Assembly (NCBI RefSeq): GCF_040676675.1
Contig: NZ_JBFAPK010000002.1
Coordinates: forward strand, 558,001 to 622,000
Length of the DNA stretch: 64,000 nucleotides
DNA from: JBFAPK01 sp040676675
Lineage (GTDB): Bacteria > Actinomycetota > Actinomycetes > Mycobacteriales > Micromonosporaceae
Direction: 5' to 3'
Positions 18,101 to 24,847 of this stretch are shown here, in pieces (within the stretch, counting starts at the first letter, position 1; every line of letters begins with the position of its first letter). Both the position numbers and the translations under genes were made by a program. Below the pieces are notes generated by a model that was not told the DNA's origin, did not search any database, and was given only the letters and a program-made list of their open reading frames with translations.

Positions 18101-18244
18101 GGGCCGCAGCGGTACCGCGGTGACCGGCACCGACGGCAGTTTCTGCGGTGCCATCGGCGTGACCGCCGCGGCGACCGCCTCCGCCGGGAGCACCACGGCG
18201 GCCGACGCCACCAGCGCGACGGACAGGGCAGCAGCGCGTCTCAT
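12179..18244 (-). CDS. secreted Rhs/YD-repeat protein with RHS core and variable C-terminal tail
   Basis: About 2021 residues. A signal peptide (MRRAAALSVALVASAA, ending near AVAAA) is followed by an N-terminal beta-rich region (~250-900, from PELSADYNSGSVDGR). A long run of YD repeats comes next (~950-1650; for example YDALAHKTSTTY, YDDLGRKYETRSDG), then the RHS-associated core (~1700-1783: LGVRDYDAAAGKFLSVDP, then NPTTFSDPTGK). The 238-residue tail after the core (~1784-2021) is the polymorphic position: Cys-containing, an Ala/Lys helix (KAKQRAREQAEQARKAA), then Gly- and beta-rich sequence. I recognise no nuclease, deaminase or protease motif in it. The start is ATG 18244 because AAGGGA precedes it; ATG 18259 would overlap the upstream stop as ATGA. 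Coupled to the LamG gene. Confidence 0.9.
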   Translation of the reverse strand: MRRAAALSVALVASAAVVLPAEAVAAAVTPMAPQKLPSVPVTAVPLRPYSPPAPRAFSASAVSWPAASTADVAVARTSTRAGKLPVWVSGAQPGTVRVEMLGKDAAAKAGVEGVLLRIARTGGAPAANSGTASTTATVPAGDPVSVTVSYDGFRHAYGGDWASRLRLVRMPACAATTPDATACRTGTVDFPSRNNLGSGQVTAQVRADSGGTVYALAAAPEGSTGDYKATSLAPSGQWQVSAQNGSFTWSYPMRVPPVPGQLAPELSADYNSGSVDGRVATTNNQTSWLGEGWNLAAGFVERRYRGCAEDLGGNQGQTVTGDLCWIQDNAVLSFGDRSGQLVRIGESNSWRLTDDDGTRVDHLYGTDNGDDNGEHWRLTTTDGTQYYFGLNRMPDGRPVTNAAWSVPVAGNNPNEPCYVAGNFGASFCQQAYRWNLDYVVDGHGNTITYTYAPESNKYAQNLGQATTAYTRGGTLARIDYGTRVGDGSTAPARVVFDAADRCVPGANCASRTAASWPDVPWDQNCDTATCPEKWAPTFWSTKRLASVTTQVWGGSAYRDVERWTFDQTYPAPGDGTSPAMWLRGIGHSGLVGSAVSTQPVTFDPDPNAQANRVDWAPDGLPPTNKNRINAIHTESGGVIGVTYAPTNCSPTTLPAPDTNTARCFPVRWAPDRSVPINDWFHKYVVATVSLVDRVGGNPTQFTNYDYEGGAAWAYDDDPLTPEKYRSWSQWRGYEKVLVRKGDPKDPGNPIQSATRYQYFRGMNGDRLAAGGTKAVRITDSQGAALDDARQLAGFLREEITYNGVGGAEVTGTVNDPWQKGPTAAQGPYQAYVVNVGATHTRTTRSSGTPRKTETYTAYTDEGLPTSVDDRGDVGDPGDDRCTRTTYARNDTSWLIDLPSRVETVGVSCSATAAFPQDTISDVRTYYDGGALGAAPGAGNATKVEELKAPRGEVGYVTTAQLTYDPYGRVKDSYDALAHKTSTTYAPATGLPTAMTVTNPLGHVTTTTLEPAWNQSTAVVDANLQRTDTTYDGLGRVTAVWGPLRSKARGQGPSVRYAYGFPADASAWISTQTLKPNGNYVTSYTLYDGFLRERQSQAPSPQGGRVLADTIYDARGLVSKRNAAYYNEQIPGTVLVAPQENQLPTQTVNVYDGAERLVRETYEKLDQPQWSTVTDHNGDSATVTPPPGGTPTTTLFDARGQVTEIREYAGGTAGTYSTRRWYTKAGKLAKIVDAVGNQWLYSYDVAGNNTRVDDPDNGVSTMTYDAADQLVSSTDARSRTVEYKYDDLGRKYETRSDGVTAATWTYDTLAKGQLTRTTRYVGTTAYVNEVIGYNGLYQPTGQQTIIPATKGKLAGTYTTTTQYLSDGSVGSVGLPKLSDQVGAETIVYDYDDLGLPYATKGKNEYVTATTYTALGELTQLQLGVAAKRSWQTSYFEEGTRRLAQSVIQREVTNGLYVDEVAYAYDPMGNNTRIETTTSGSALERQCFAYDGLRRLTEAWTTTAQTCGAAGSAVGGPAPYWNSYGTDAIGRRLTQTRHGVSGAADTKITMTYPAVGQPRPHAPATVATSGPSSPATANGSYAYDAMGNTTSRPTAVGDQKYTWDADGQLTAVTTAGVTTTYVNTPDNERLLAEQGDKAATLYLVSGEVRLDKTTGTVSGVRYYTQGDRTVAVRTAEGLAYLSASQQGTPDLMVDAATLQFTKRRFDPFGVPRGAAPASWPGERGFVGGTSDAASGLTRLGVRDYDAAAGKFLSVDPILQQDKPQQFNAYSYAVNNPTTFSDPTGKAPEDKPGYCVVWRGDCGFDPVADQGTPSGFYTPEQVQKAKAKNNAPQPSCNKYGDCIAGKNGPSKAAKAKQRAREQAEQARKAAAIRKAANKHLGRDVKVDSQQLAYRGSVSICVSGSGGVIVVVGVEVCVNFDSTGLSVSRGRKIGAELGAGVEAQVAVKFSSERADKISASPSWSFEGGPELKVLGGGEIKGGIEISNADGSPASYIELGIGGGAKASAGGAYYNEGENTGYLAKW

Positions 18245-18255
18245 CGGGATTCCCT

Positions 18256-21200
18256 TCATAGCCGGACCACCACGTAACCGAGAACCTTTTCGACCCGCTG
18301 GCCCTCGCAGCCCGCGTCGGTCGAGTCGAACCGCTCCACGACGTTGCCGGTGGAGCCGATCACCTGGCAGCGGAGCAGCGGCACGCTTTCCATCCCGGAC
18401 GGCGGGGCCGTCCAGATGGAGCCGGTCGTCTCGACGACCGCCTTGCCCTCGCAGCCCGGATCGGTGGACGAGAACGTGTCCGTCCCGTCCTGGCACACCC
18501 GTAGCGCGACCGTGCCGGGCAGGCCGACCCGCGAGATGATGCCGAGTGACCCCTCCGGCTCGTACGTGGCCGGCATCCGCTGCGCGCTCGACCGGTGTTC
18601 ACCCAGCCCGTCTCGCTGCCGGTAGCGGATGAGACTGCTGTAGATGCGGGCGTACCCGAGCAGCCCCTCCACCTGCTCTCGCTCGCAGTTGCTGGCGAGG
18701 GAGACGAAGTGGTCACCGGACATCCGGCACCGGTACAGCGGGGTGGTCGGCACGTCCGCCGGCGCGGACACGTAAACCGGGCCGAGTTCGCCGAGCACGT
18801 GCTGCCCCTCGCAGTCCGCCTGCGCGGACTCGAACTCGTCGGTGCCGGCTAGGCAGGAGTAGAGCATCCGGGTGTTCGGGGCGTCCGCCGGCGCCGGATA
18901 GCCGAGCGGGCTCTCGTAGTGGTACCCGCGGGGTATCTCGCCGTTGCTCACCAGGTGGTCGCCGAAGTGGTCGACCCACCGGCTGAACTGTCCCGTGTAG
19001 GCGCTCGGGGTGTCGGTCGGCGGAGTGCGGTAGTCGGCACGGATCTCGTCGACCGACCGGGCGCCGGTGTAGAGACGGACGTGGTCGACACCACCGCCCC
19101 AGTACGACACCGGTACGCCGTTCAGCTTTCCCCGGCCGACGACCACGTCACCACCCATCGGCCACAGGAACAGGGTGCCGGGCGCGACCGGCGTGCTGCC
19201 GGCGATCGCGCCGTTGACGTAGAGCAGCAGCTTCTGGGCCGCCGCGTCGTACACCCCGGTCAGCTCGGTCCACTCGCCCGGCTGAGCGGCCTCGGCCGAG
19301 GTCACGATCAACAGGGGCGGATTGTCCCGGTCCTGCAGCGCCAGTGCGAAAATCCAGTGTTTGCTGGGCCCGTCGTAGCCGAGCGCGAAGCCGGAGCTGT
19401 CGCCGCCGTCCTGGCTCACCAGCGCCTGGGATCTGTCGTTGGCGCTGTCCAACAGCGCGTACGCCGACACGGTAAGGCTACCGCCGGCGCGTATGGCCGC
19501 CACACCGGTGTCCAGGGTTCCGGTGCGGCCGTCGAGGCGCACGGCCGAGTCGCCGACCGCGGCGACCGGGGTCCAGGTGGCGCCCCCGTGCAGCGTGACA
19601 TCCCGGCGGTTGCCCGACACGTCGCCCGCGGTAGTGCCGGTCCCCTCGTCCAGCGGCCAGAACCCCTCATCGGTGACCGCGTTGGCCAGCTCTCGGATCT
19701 CCTCTGCGGACAGCAACCGATCGTAGAGCCGGACGTCGTCCACCGCGCCCTTGAAGGAGTCCGCCGATCCGCCGTCGAACTTGGCCCGGCCGATCTGCAC
19801 CGGGCCGATGGCCGGCCACGGCGTGGACTGGGTCGCGGTCCGCCCCTGCTTGACCCCGTCGACGTAGAGCGCCAACTCGCCGGTCGACCGCTCGTAGGTG
19901 CCGACGAGGTGGGTCCAGCGGCCAGTTATGGCGCTCAGGTTGGAGACGGCGGACCGGCGCGGCGCGCCCGACGAGTCGCTGTCCAGCATCGTGAAGTTCC
20001 ACTTGTGTTCGACCGGGTCCACCTGCAAGTAGAACCCGCTCACCTGCTCGCCGTCCTCGCTCACCAGGGTGCGCCACTTGTCGTCGACGACGTCCGTACG
20101 CGCCCAGGCGACGACGGCGAAGGTGCCGTCGGTACGCACCGCCGGCCCACCCGTGGTGGCGACGTACCCGCCGTCGAAGGCGAGGGCGTCGTCCTGTCGG
20201 CCGGCGGTCCACCGCGCCCCGGCCGGATTCCCGCCGATGCCGGTGACCGTGCCATCGTGCCCCCGACCCGACCCGTCCGGCGCCTCGGCGGCGCTCTGGT
20301 AGCCGTCCAACCGCCAGTAGCCGACGGGCGGGGTGCCCGCGCCGACGAAGAACTCGTACCGGTAGATCGGCCCTAGGTTGCCGGCCTTGTCCTGGCTGCG
20401 GACCCACAGCGCCTTGGACCCGTCACTGGGCGGGGTGATCAGGACGGTGGCGCTGCCGCCGACGGCGTTCGCGGCCACGTACCGTTTTGGCTGGTCGTGC
20501 AGGTCGTAGAGGTAGCCCTGCACGTCGCCCACCCCGTTGGCGCTGAATGTGAACGTCCCGGTGCGACCGATCCCGCCGCCGAGGTCGCGCTCCGGGTAGT
20601 CGGTGGACTTGACCATCGGCGCCTTGTCCGGCGAGGTCCGGTCGACGGTGGCCTCGCACCAGTTCGACCACGCGCTCCAGTCCAGGCCGTCGAAGGTCTG
20701 CGCGTGCCAGGCCAGCGTCTCGCCGTCCTTGTACGCCGAATCCGGAACCTTGATCTGGAACTGGGTGCCAGAGGGCTGGTTCAGCGTGGTGGTCTCGCCG
20801 CGCTTTGCGCCGTTACGCAGAAACCACTCAAACTTCACCGCGACGTTGCCGCCGTCCGGGTCGGACGCGGTCGTCCGCAGGTTCGGCCCGGTGACGCCCA
20901 GGTACGCCTGGTTCGGCGTGGTGCCGCACGCCTGCCCCTCCGCCGACAACCCCGCCGGCACGTTTGGATAGCTGTTGAAGTGCACGATCAGCGTCGCGCT
21001 GTTAGGGTCGAACTTCTTCCACGCCTTCGGGTCGCGTTCGTCGCCGCCCGCCCGCAACATCAGGGTCGTGGTGGTCCAGCGGTTGTTCACCGAATTCGTG
21101 ACGGCGGACCCGGCGGGAAACCCCAACGACCTGCCCGGGCAGCGCACGCCGTCGTAGCCGGCGGCCACCAGTTGCGAACCCAGTTTCTGCCCGATCCACG

Positions 21201-22359
21201 GCTGGCTGTTCCAGGTCGTGCCCGGGTTGATCGCCCCGGTCTCATAGAGTTCCACGTCTCGGGCCTCGCAGGACGGCGACCACCATTCGAACGCGTTGAA
21301 CTCGGCGCCGAGGATGTGTTTGCCGAACAGAGGCGCCACGTCGAACTGGAAGTAGCTGCGGGCCAGCACGACCGGGACGTCCCAGCTGCTGTAGCCCACC
21401 TTCGCGGCGTTGTCGCCGTCGCCGAACCAGTACGACTGGCCGGCGTAGTCGCCCGGGATCCCGTACACCAGGGCCCACGCGGTGCGACCGGCATTGAAGT
21501 CGGGGTCGATTTCCAGCGGGAACTTCGCGTCCTCGGCCGTGAGCAGCTTCCGGTCCGGGATAACCGTGAGGCTGTCGGCGTCCAGCTCGACCGTCATCCC
21601 GGCCTGCCGCGAGCCGGCATCCCACATGCGGGGCTGCCCGGCCTGGAAGACCTCCCGCCCCGCGCGGTCGACCGCGACCAACCCCGGGCCCGTACGCCGC
21701 ACCGAGACCCCGGCCGTCTTCAGCCCGAAGGACAGCCTCGCCAGCCTCGGATCACGGGCCGCCGCCCGGTTCTTCACCACGAGTACCTGCCGGTAGCCCT
21801 GCGATGTCGCCCGCATCCGCAGGTCGACACCGGGCAGCACCTCGCGGTATGTGGCGGTGTCCCGGTCCAACTCCGGTCGGGGCAGCGCGCCGGGCCAGTC
21901 GAGCGCGAGCTGGTTGTCGCCGTCGGCGAGGCGGACCAGCGGGGCGTCGCCACCGCCCGAGAAGCTCACCGCCACGGCGCCGGCCGCCGGGGCCACCATA
22001 CCGTCGACACCGAACCGCAACGTTGTGTCGATCGGCACCCACGAGGAGCCCTTGCGCGCCCGTACCGGCTGGGCGTGCTGCTCCATCGTGTACGTCCCGT
22101 CCGGGTTGGCGAAGACCTGCGTGGTCGGCGTGGCCAGCTCGGCGACCTCGATCCGTTGGCCACTCGCCCGCGCCTGGGCCGCTGGTGATCCCCGCCCGCC
22201 CGCGTCCTGCGAGCCGATCGCCGCGCCCGGCCCGGTCGTGACTGGCCGGCCGGACGCCGCGGCCAGCGCCTGCGGGGTCCCGACCACAACCTGACCCGCG
22301 CCCAACTGGGTTGTCAGTGCCGCGATGACCAGCACCCTGCCAACACGACGGCCCGCCAC
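18256..22359 (-). CDS. secreted DNRLRE/LamG multidomain protein
   Basis: About 1367 residues from GTG 22359, which is preceded by a G-rich ribosome site and gives a normal signal peptide (VLVIAALTTQLGAGQVVV). GTG 22401 is in frame but has no ribosome site. Domains: an N-terminal beta-region; a DNRLRE-like carbohydrate-binding region (~290-480, with SYFQFDVAPLFGKHILGAEF); a fibronectin-like stretch; two LamG/concanavalin-like domains (~670-900 and ~900-1110; GYWRLDG and GFWPLDEG starts, DDVRLYDRLLSAEEI and DHVRLYTGARSVDEI ends). Four Cys-paired repeats follow at ~1156-1367 (pattern LxRC..GxDxFxS..xCEGxxVexxLG). It probably binds polysaccharide at the cell surface or on a target. The stop overlaps the Rhs gene region, so they form one unit; the two may act together in surface display or delivery. 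Confidence 0.88.
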   Translation of the reverse strand: MAGRRVGRVLVIAALTTQLGAGQVVVGTPQALAAASGRPVTTGPGAAIGSQDAGGRGSPAAQARASGQRIEVAELATPTTQVFANPDGTYTMEQHAQPVRARKGSSWVPIDTTLRFGVDGMVAPAAGAVAVSFSGGGDAPLVRLADGDNQLALDWPGALPRPELDRDTATYREVLPGVDLRMRATSQGYRQVLVVKNRAAARDPRLARLSFGLKTAGVSVRRTGPGLVAVDRAGREVFQAGQPRMWDAGSRQAGMTVELDADSLTVIPDRKLLTAEDAKFPLEIDPDFNAGRTAWALVYGIPGDYAGQSYWFGDGDNAAKVGYSSWDVPVVLARSYFQFDVAPLFGKHILGAEFNAFEWWSPSCEARDVELYETGAINPGTTWNSQPWIGQKLGSQLVAAGYDGVRCPGRSLGFPAGSAVTNSVNNRWTTTTLMLRAGGDERDPKAWKKFDPNSATLIVHFNSYPNVPAGLSAEGQACGTTPNQAYLGVTGPNLRTTASDPDGGNVAVKFEWFLRNGAKRGETTTLNQPSGTQFQIKVPDSAYKDGETLAWHAQTFDGLDWSAWSNWCEATVDRTSPDKAPMVKSTDYPERDLGGGIGRTGTFTFSANGVGDVQGYLYDLHDQPKRYVAANAVGGSATVLITPPSDGSKALWVRSQDKAGNLGPIYRYEFFVGAGTPPVGYWRLDGYQSAAEAPDGSGRGHDGTVTGIGGNPAGARWTAGRQDDALAFDGGYVATTGGPAVRTDGTFAVVAWARTDVVDDKWRTLVSEDGEQVSGFYLQVDPVEHKWNFTMLDSDSSGAPRRSAVSNLSAITGRWTHLVGTYERSTGELALYVDGVKQGRTATQSTPWPAIGPVQIGRAKFDGGSADSFKGAVDDVRLYDRLLSAEEIRELANAVTDEGFWPLDEGTGTTAGDVSGNRRDVTLHGGATWTPVAAVGDSAVRLDGRTGTLDTGVAAIRAGGSLTVSAYALLDSANDRSQALVSQDGGDSSGFALGYDGPSKHWIFALALQDRDNPPLLIVTSAEAAQPGEWTELTGVYDAAAQKLLLYVNGAIAGSTPVAPGTLFLWPMGGDVVVGRGKLNGVPVSYWGGGVDHVRLYTGARSVDEIRADYRTPPTDTPSAYTGQFSRWVDHFGDHLVSNGEIPRGYHYESPLGYPAPADAPNTRMLYSCLAGTDEFESAQADCEGQHVLGELGPVYVSAPADVPTTPLYRCRMSGDHFVSLASNCEREQVEGLLGYARIYSSLIRYRQRDGLGEHRSSAQRMPATYEPEGSLGIISRVGLPGTVALRVCQDGTDTFSSTDPGCEGKAVVETTGSIWTAPPSGMESVPLLRCQVIGSTGNVVERFDSTDAGCEGQRVEKVLGYVVVRL

Positions 22360-22455
22360 GAGCCCACCCCCGACCGTACCAACGCTCAGACACCGGACCA
22401 CCCGACGCCGGCCAGTAGGAAATCAGAGGGCACTATCCGATGGATATCCGTTCGC

Positions 22456-22749
22456 TCACCGTGCGGCCGACTGGGCCCGCTCCGGCGCTGCCCCGGAACC
22501 GCGTTCCAGGGGGCAGGTGATACAGCCGGCTGACGGTCTCGGTGCGGGGCCGGCCGAGGTGGTCGCGGCAACCGACCAGCAGCGGCAGCGCGCGACGAGG
22601 GCGTTATCGACGGTGAACCTGCCGCAAACCCTCGGTGCGCAGCTCGGGCACGTCACACTGTGCGTGTCGGCCCGAGTCGGTCTTGCGGCCCTGGCCGGTG
22701 GCGAACCCCGGACCCGGCGGAGTTTCGCGGGCAGGTCGATGAGTCTCAC
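22456..22749 (-). CDS. small Cys-rich hypothetical protein, doubtful
   Basis: A 97-residue frame starting MRLIDLPAKLRRVRG with CPSC, CRC and CITC pairs that could bind zinc. The middle (VTCPSC, FTVDNALVARC) resembles small actinobacterial zinc-ribbon proteins, but the C-terminus is Pro/Ala/Arg-rich and may be out of frame. It is the only candidate in the ~600-bp gap between the LamG and NUDIX genes; I see nothing else there except the promoter below. Confidence 0.25.
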   Translation of the reverse strand: MRLIDLPAKLRRVRGSPPARAARPTRADTHSVTCPSCAPRVCGRFTVDNALVARCRCWSVAATTSAGPAPRPSAGCITCPLERGSGAAPERAQSAAR

Positions 22750-22973
22750 TATCGATGACCAGGCGCTGGGTGACGTGCCGGCTGATACCGTTGCAGCCCC
22801 AATGAAGCACCGGCGATCCGAGCACCTGCCGGCTGAGGGCGAGCATGGCCTGATAGCCGTCCACTGACCTCATCGCATATCAACTTCGGACGGCGGTACC
22901 GGTAGGGACAGCGGCTGGACGCTCGCCCGGGGAGTCCAAGCCGGCACCTATGGGGGGGTCAATGCCGGGTGGC

Positions 22974-22979
22974 TACGCT
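22974..22979 (+). promoter_or_regulatory. candidate -10 box for a leaderless NUDIX transcript
   Basis: TACGCT lies 6 nt upstream of ATG 22986, with no Shine-Dalgarno sequence between. The spacing would put transcription start at the start codon, as for alaX at 3480. Inference from spacing only. Confidence 0.4.
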
Positions 22980-22985
22980 CGGCGC

Positions 22986-23435
22986 ATGTCCACAGAACCT
23001 CTACGCTGCGCCGGAGCCCTCGTCGTAGACGGCGAGAGCAGGATCTTCTTCCAGCGACGGTCTCCGCACCGGAAGCTCTTCCCTAGTGTGTGGGACATCG
23101 TCGGTGGCCACCTCGAACCGGGCGAGACCATCGAGGAAGCGTTGTGTCGGGAGGTCACCGAGGAGACCGGCTGGACTGTCTCCTCGGTGCTGGCCCCAGT
23201 CGGCGAATATCGCTACACCGGAGACGACGACATTGAGCGAATCGAAACTGACTTCCTCGTTCGCGTCGATGGCGACCTTTCCCGGCCGCGGCTGGAGCCG
23301 GGCAAGCACACCGAGTTCCGGTGGCTCGCCGAGAACGAAATCGGGTTGCTTGACGAACACCGCGAAATCAATCACGGGCTGATCCGACGGATCGCCGAGG
23401 ACGGCTTCCGCGAACTGCACTCGATCGGTCTGTGA
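22986..23435 (+). CDS. NUDIX hydrolase (MutT/IDI-like)
   Basis: A 149-residue single-domain protein with a complete NUDIX box (G-x5-E-x7-REUxEExGU) in GHLEPGETIEEALCREVTEE at about residues 41-60. It would hydrolyse a nucleoside diphosphate linked to another moiety, with Mg2+. The preceding RRSPHRKLFPSVWDIVGGHL matches the 8-oxo-dGTPase/IPP-isomerase-like branch often found as orphan genes in actinobacteria. ATG 22986 is chosen over ATG 22950 because a -10-like box lies 6 nt upstream and the extra residues are low-complexity. Substrate cannot be predicted. Confidence 0.88.
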   Translation: MSTEPLRCAGALVVDGESRIFFQRRSPHRKLFPSVWDIVGGHLEPGETIEEALCREVTEETGWTVSSVLAPVGEYRYTGDDDIERIETDFLVRVDGDLSRPRLEPGKHTEFRWLAENEIGLLDEHREINHGLIRRIAEDGFRELHSIGL

Positions 23436-23610
23436 CCGGCCTCGTCCCGCTCACGCCGTGCCAGGCTCTCGGCCGTTCGGTACCGAAGGATCGTCGTCGG
23501 TTGCGCGTGCCACGCCCTTCGACGCCGAACTCTCAGGCACAGCGTCTGGTAATCACCATGGTTCTCCATAAGCTCGTTGACGCCGACCAACCTGTCCCTG
23601 CGGACGGTGT

Positions 23611-23781
23611 CTACGGTGTCGTTTTCCCGGCGTACGACAGTCCTCCGCCGAAGCCCAGCAGCAGCACCGGTGCACCGGGCTGCAACTCGCCGCGCTCCAG
23701 CAGTTTTGACAGCGCGACCGGGATACTGGCCGCCGAGGTGTTGCCCGATTCGGTGACGTCGCGGGCGACGTCGCCCGGCCC
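23611..23781 (-). pseudogene. fabH (3-oxoacyl-ACP synthase III) C-terminal fragment
   Basis: The minus strand reads ESGNTSAASIPVALSKLLER followed by GELQPGAPVLLLGFGGGLSY and a stop at 23613-23611. This is the characteristic C-terminus of KAS III, including the GNTSAASIP catalytic Asn segment and the GFGGGLSYAG end. Nothing of the N-terminal three-quarters is present; the homology stops at ~23781, where plus-strand IS630 transposase sequence begins shortly after. It is a relic left by insertion/deletion. Confidence 0.75.
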
Positions 23782-23799
23782 TGACGGTCCCGGATGGTC

Positions 23800-24031
23800 T
23801 GGAAGAGCGCGTCCTCGGCACTGGCGGCGACGGGGGCTGTCGCAGTCGCCGGTGGTGCGGATTCACCACACGTTCGGGTTGCAGCCGTGGCGGGCCGAGT
23901 CGTTCAAGCCGTCGGCCGACCCGTCGTGCGTGGACAGGGTCCGCGATGTGATGGGCCTGTACCTCGATCCGCCTGAGCGGGCTCTGGTGCCCTGTGTTGA
24001 CGAGAAGTCCCAGGTTGACGAGAAGTCCCAG
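23800..24031 (+). mobile_element. IS630-family transposase fragment
   Basis: The frame reads SPVVRIHHTFGLQPWRAESF, then DPSCVDRVRDVMGLYLDPP, then ALVPCVDEKSQ, which is the conserved middle of IS630-type transposases (end of the HTH linker up to the first catalytic Asp in CVDEKSQ). Both ends are missing. It stops at an 18-bp tandem duplication and abuts the IclR gene. It is not functional. Confidence 0.8.
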
Positions 24032-24773
24032 ATTCGGTCAATCTCGCTTCGATCATCTGCGTGACGAGCCGCGTGGCGTGGGCTGCGCGGGGCACGTCGA
24101 ATGTGTCGGCGGGGCCGGTCAGGGTCACCGCGGCTACGGGATGTCCGGCGGTACGCACGGGTGCGGCGACGCCGGTCATCCCGGTCTGGAACTCACCCCG
24201 GTCCACGGCATACCCGCGGCGTCGGGTCGCCCGCAACTCCGCGTACAGGCGCGGCCGATCGGTGATCGTCGCCGGGGTGCGCGCGGTCAGCGGCACTCGG
24301 TCGAGGATGGTGTCGACCCGCTCGGGCGGGCAGAACGCGAGGAGCGCCTTGCCCGCCCCGGTGCAGTGCGGCGGGAACCGACCGGCGACCTGCGTGTCCA
24401 GCCGGGGCCGGCGGTGGGAGGCGACCTTGGCCAGGTAGGTCACCGCGTCGCCGTCCAGCACGGCGAGTTGCGCCGTGCAGCCCAGGGCGCCGTGCAGGTC
24501 GGCCAGGTACGGGCCGGCGGCGTCCAGCAGAGTGATGCCGGCTTGCCCGGCCAGGGTACCGAGCTCGAACAGCCGCAACCCCAGCCGCAGGCCCTCGGGC
24601 CCCTCGGTGAGCAGCCGCTGGGCATGCAGCGTAGCGACGATCCGGTTGACCGTCGCCTGGGGCAGACCGGTCGCTCGGGCCAGGTCCCGACGACTGATGG
24701 CACCGTCCTGGGCGACGGCGTCCAGCAGGGCCATTACCCGGCCGATCATCGAGGTAGGCGACTCGCGACTCAC
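23904..24773 (-). CDS. IclR-family transcriptional regulator with altered C-terminus
   Basis: A 289-residue protein. An N-terminal winged helix (~8-70, ISRRDLARATGLPQATVNRI) is followed by an IclR effector-binding domain (~75-245, with PPHCTGAGKALLAF and GYAVDRGEFQTGMTGVAAPV). IclR proteins usually repress a neighbouring catabolic gene and respond to its substrate. The divergent SDR gene 74 bp away is the likely target. The normal family end is near RLVTQMIEARL (~residue 245). The last ~43 residues (GTSRQPGTSRQHRAP onwards) are translated from the antisense strand of the IS630 fragment, so insertion removed the original stop. Probably still able to fold. Confidence 0.88.
   Translation of the reverse strand: MSRESPTSMIGRVMALLDAVAQDGAISRRDLARATGLPQATVNRIVATLHAQRLLTEGPEGLRLGLRLFELGTLAGQAGITLLDAAGPYLADLHGALGCTAQLAVLDGDAVTYLAKVASHRRPRLDTQVAGRFPPHCTGAGKALLAFCPPERVDTILDRVPLTARTPATITDRPRLYAELRATRRRGYAVDRGEFQTGMTGVAAPVRTAGHPVAAVTLTGPADTFDVPRAAHATRLVTQMIEARLTESGTSRQPGTSRQHRAPEPAQADRGTGPSHRGPCPRTTGRPTA
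23996..24031 (+). repeat. 18-bp exact tandem duplication
   Basis: GTTGACGAGAAGTCCCAG occurs twice in direct succession (23996-24013 and 24014-24031), encoding VDEKSQ twice in the transposase fragment and GTSRQP/GTSRQH antisense in IclR. It marks the junction between the IS630 fragment and the regulator gene. Confidence 0.9.
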
Positions 24774-24847
24774 TCAGTGATTCTGCACTCGTAGGGCCGC
24801 TGCCACGACCCGTACGGTCACCCGGGCGACCACGAAAGGACCCACGA

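Noticed and set aside
22325..22867. A 180-codon plus-strand frame between the LamG and NUDIX genes
   Set aside because: It begins inside the signal-peptide region of the LamG gene, has patchwork composition and no ribosome site.
23996..24031. Possible CRISPR-like repeat
   Set aside because: Only two contiguous units with no spacer; it is a simple tandem duplication inside a transposase fragment.
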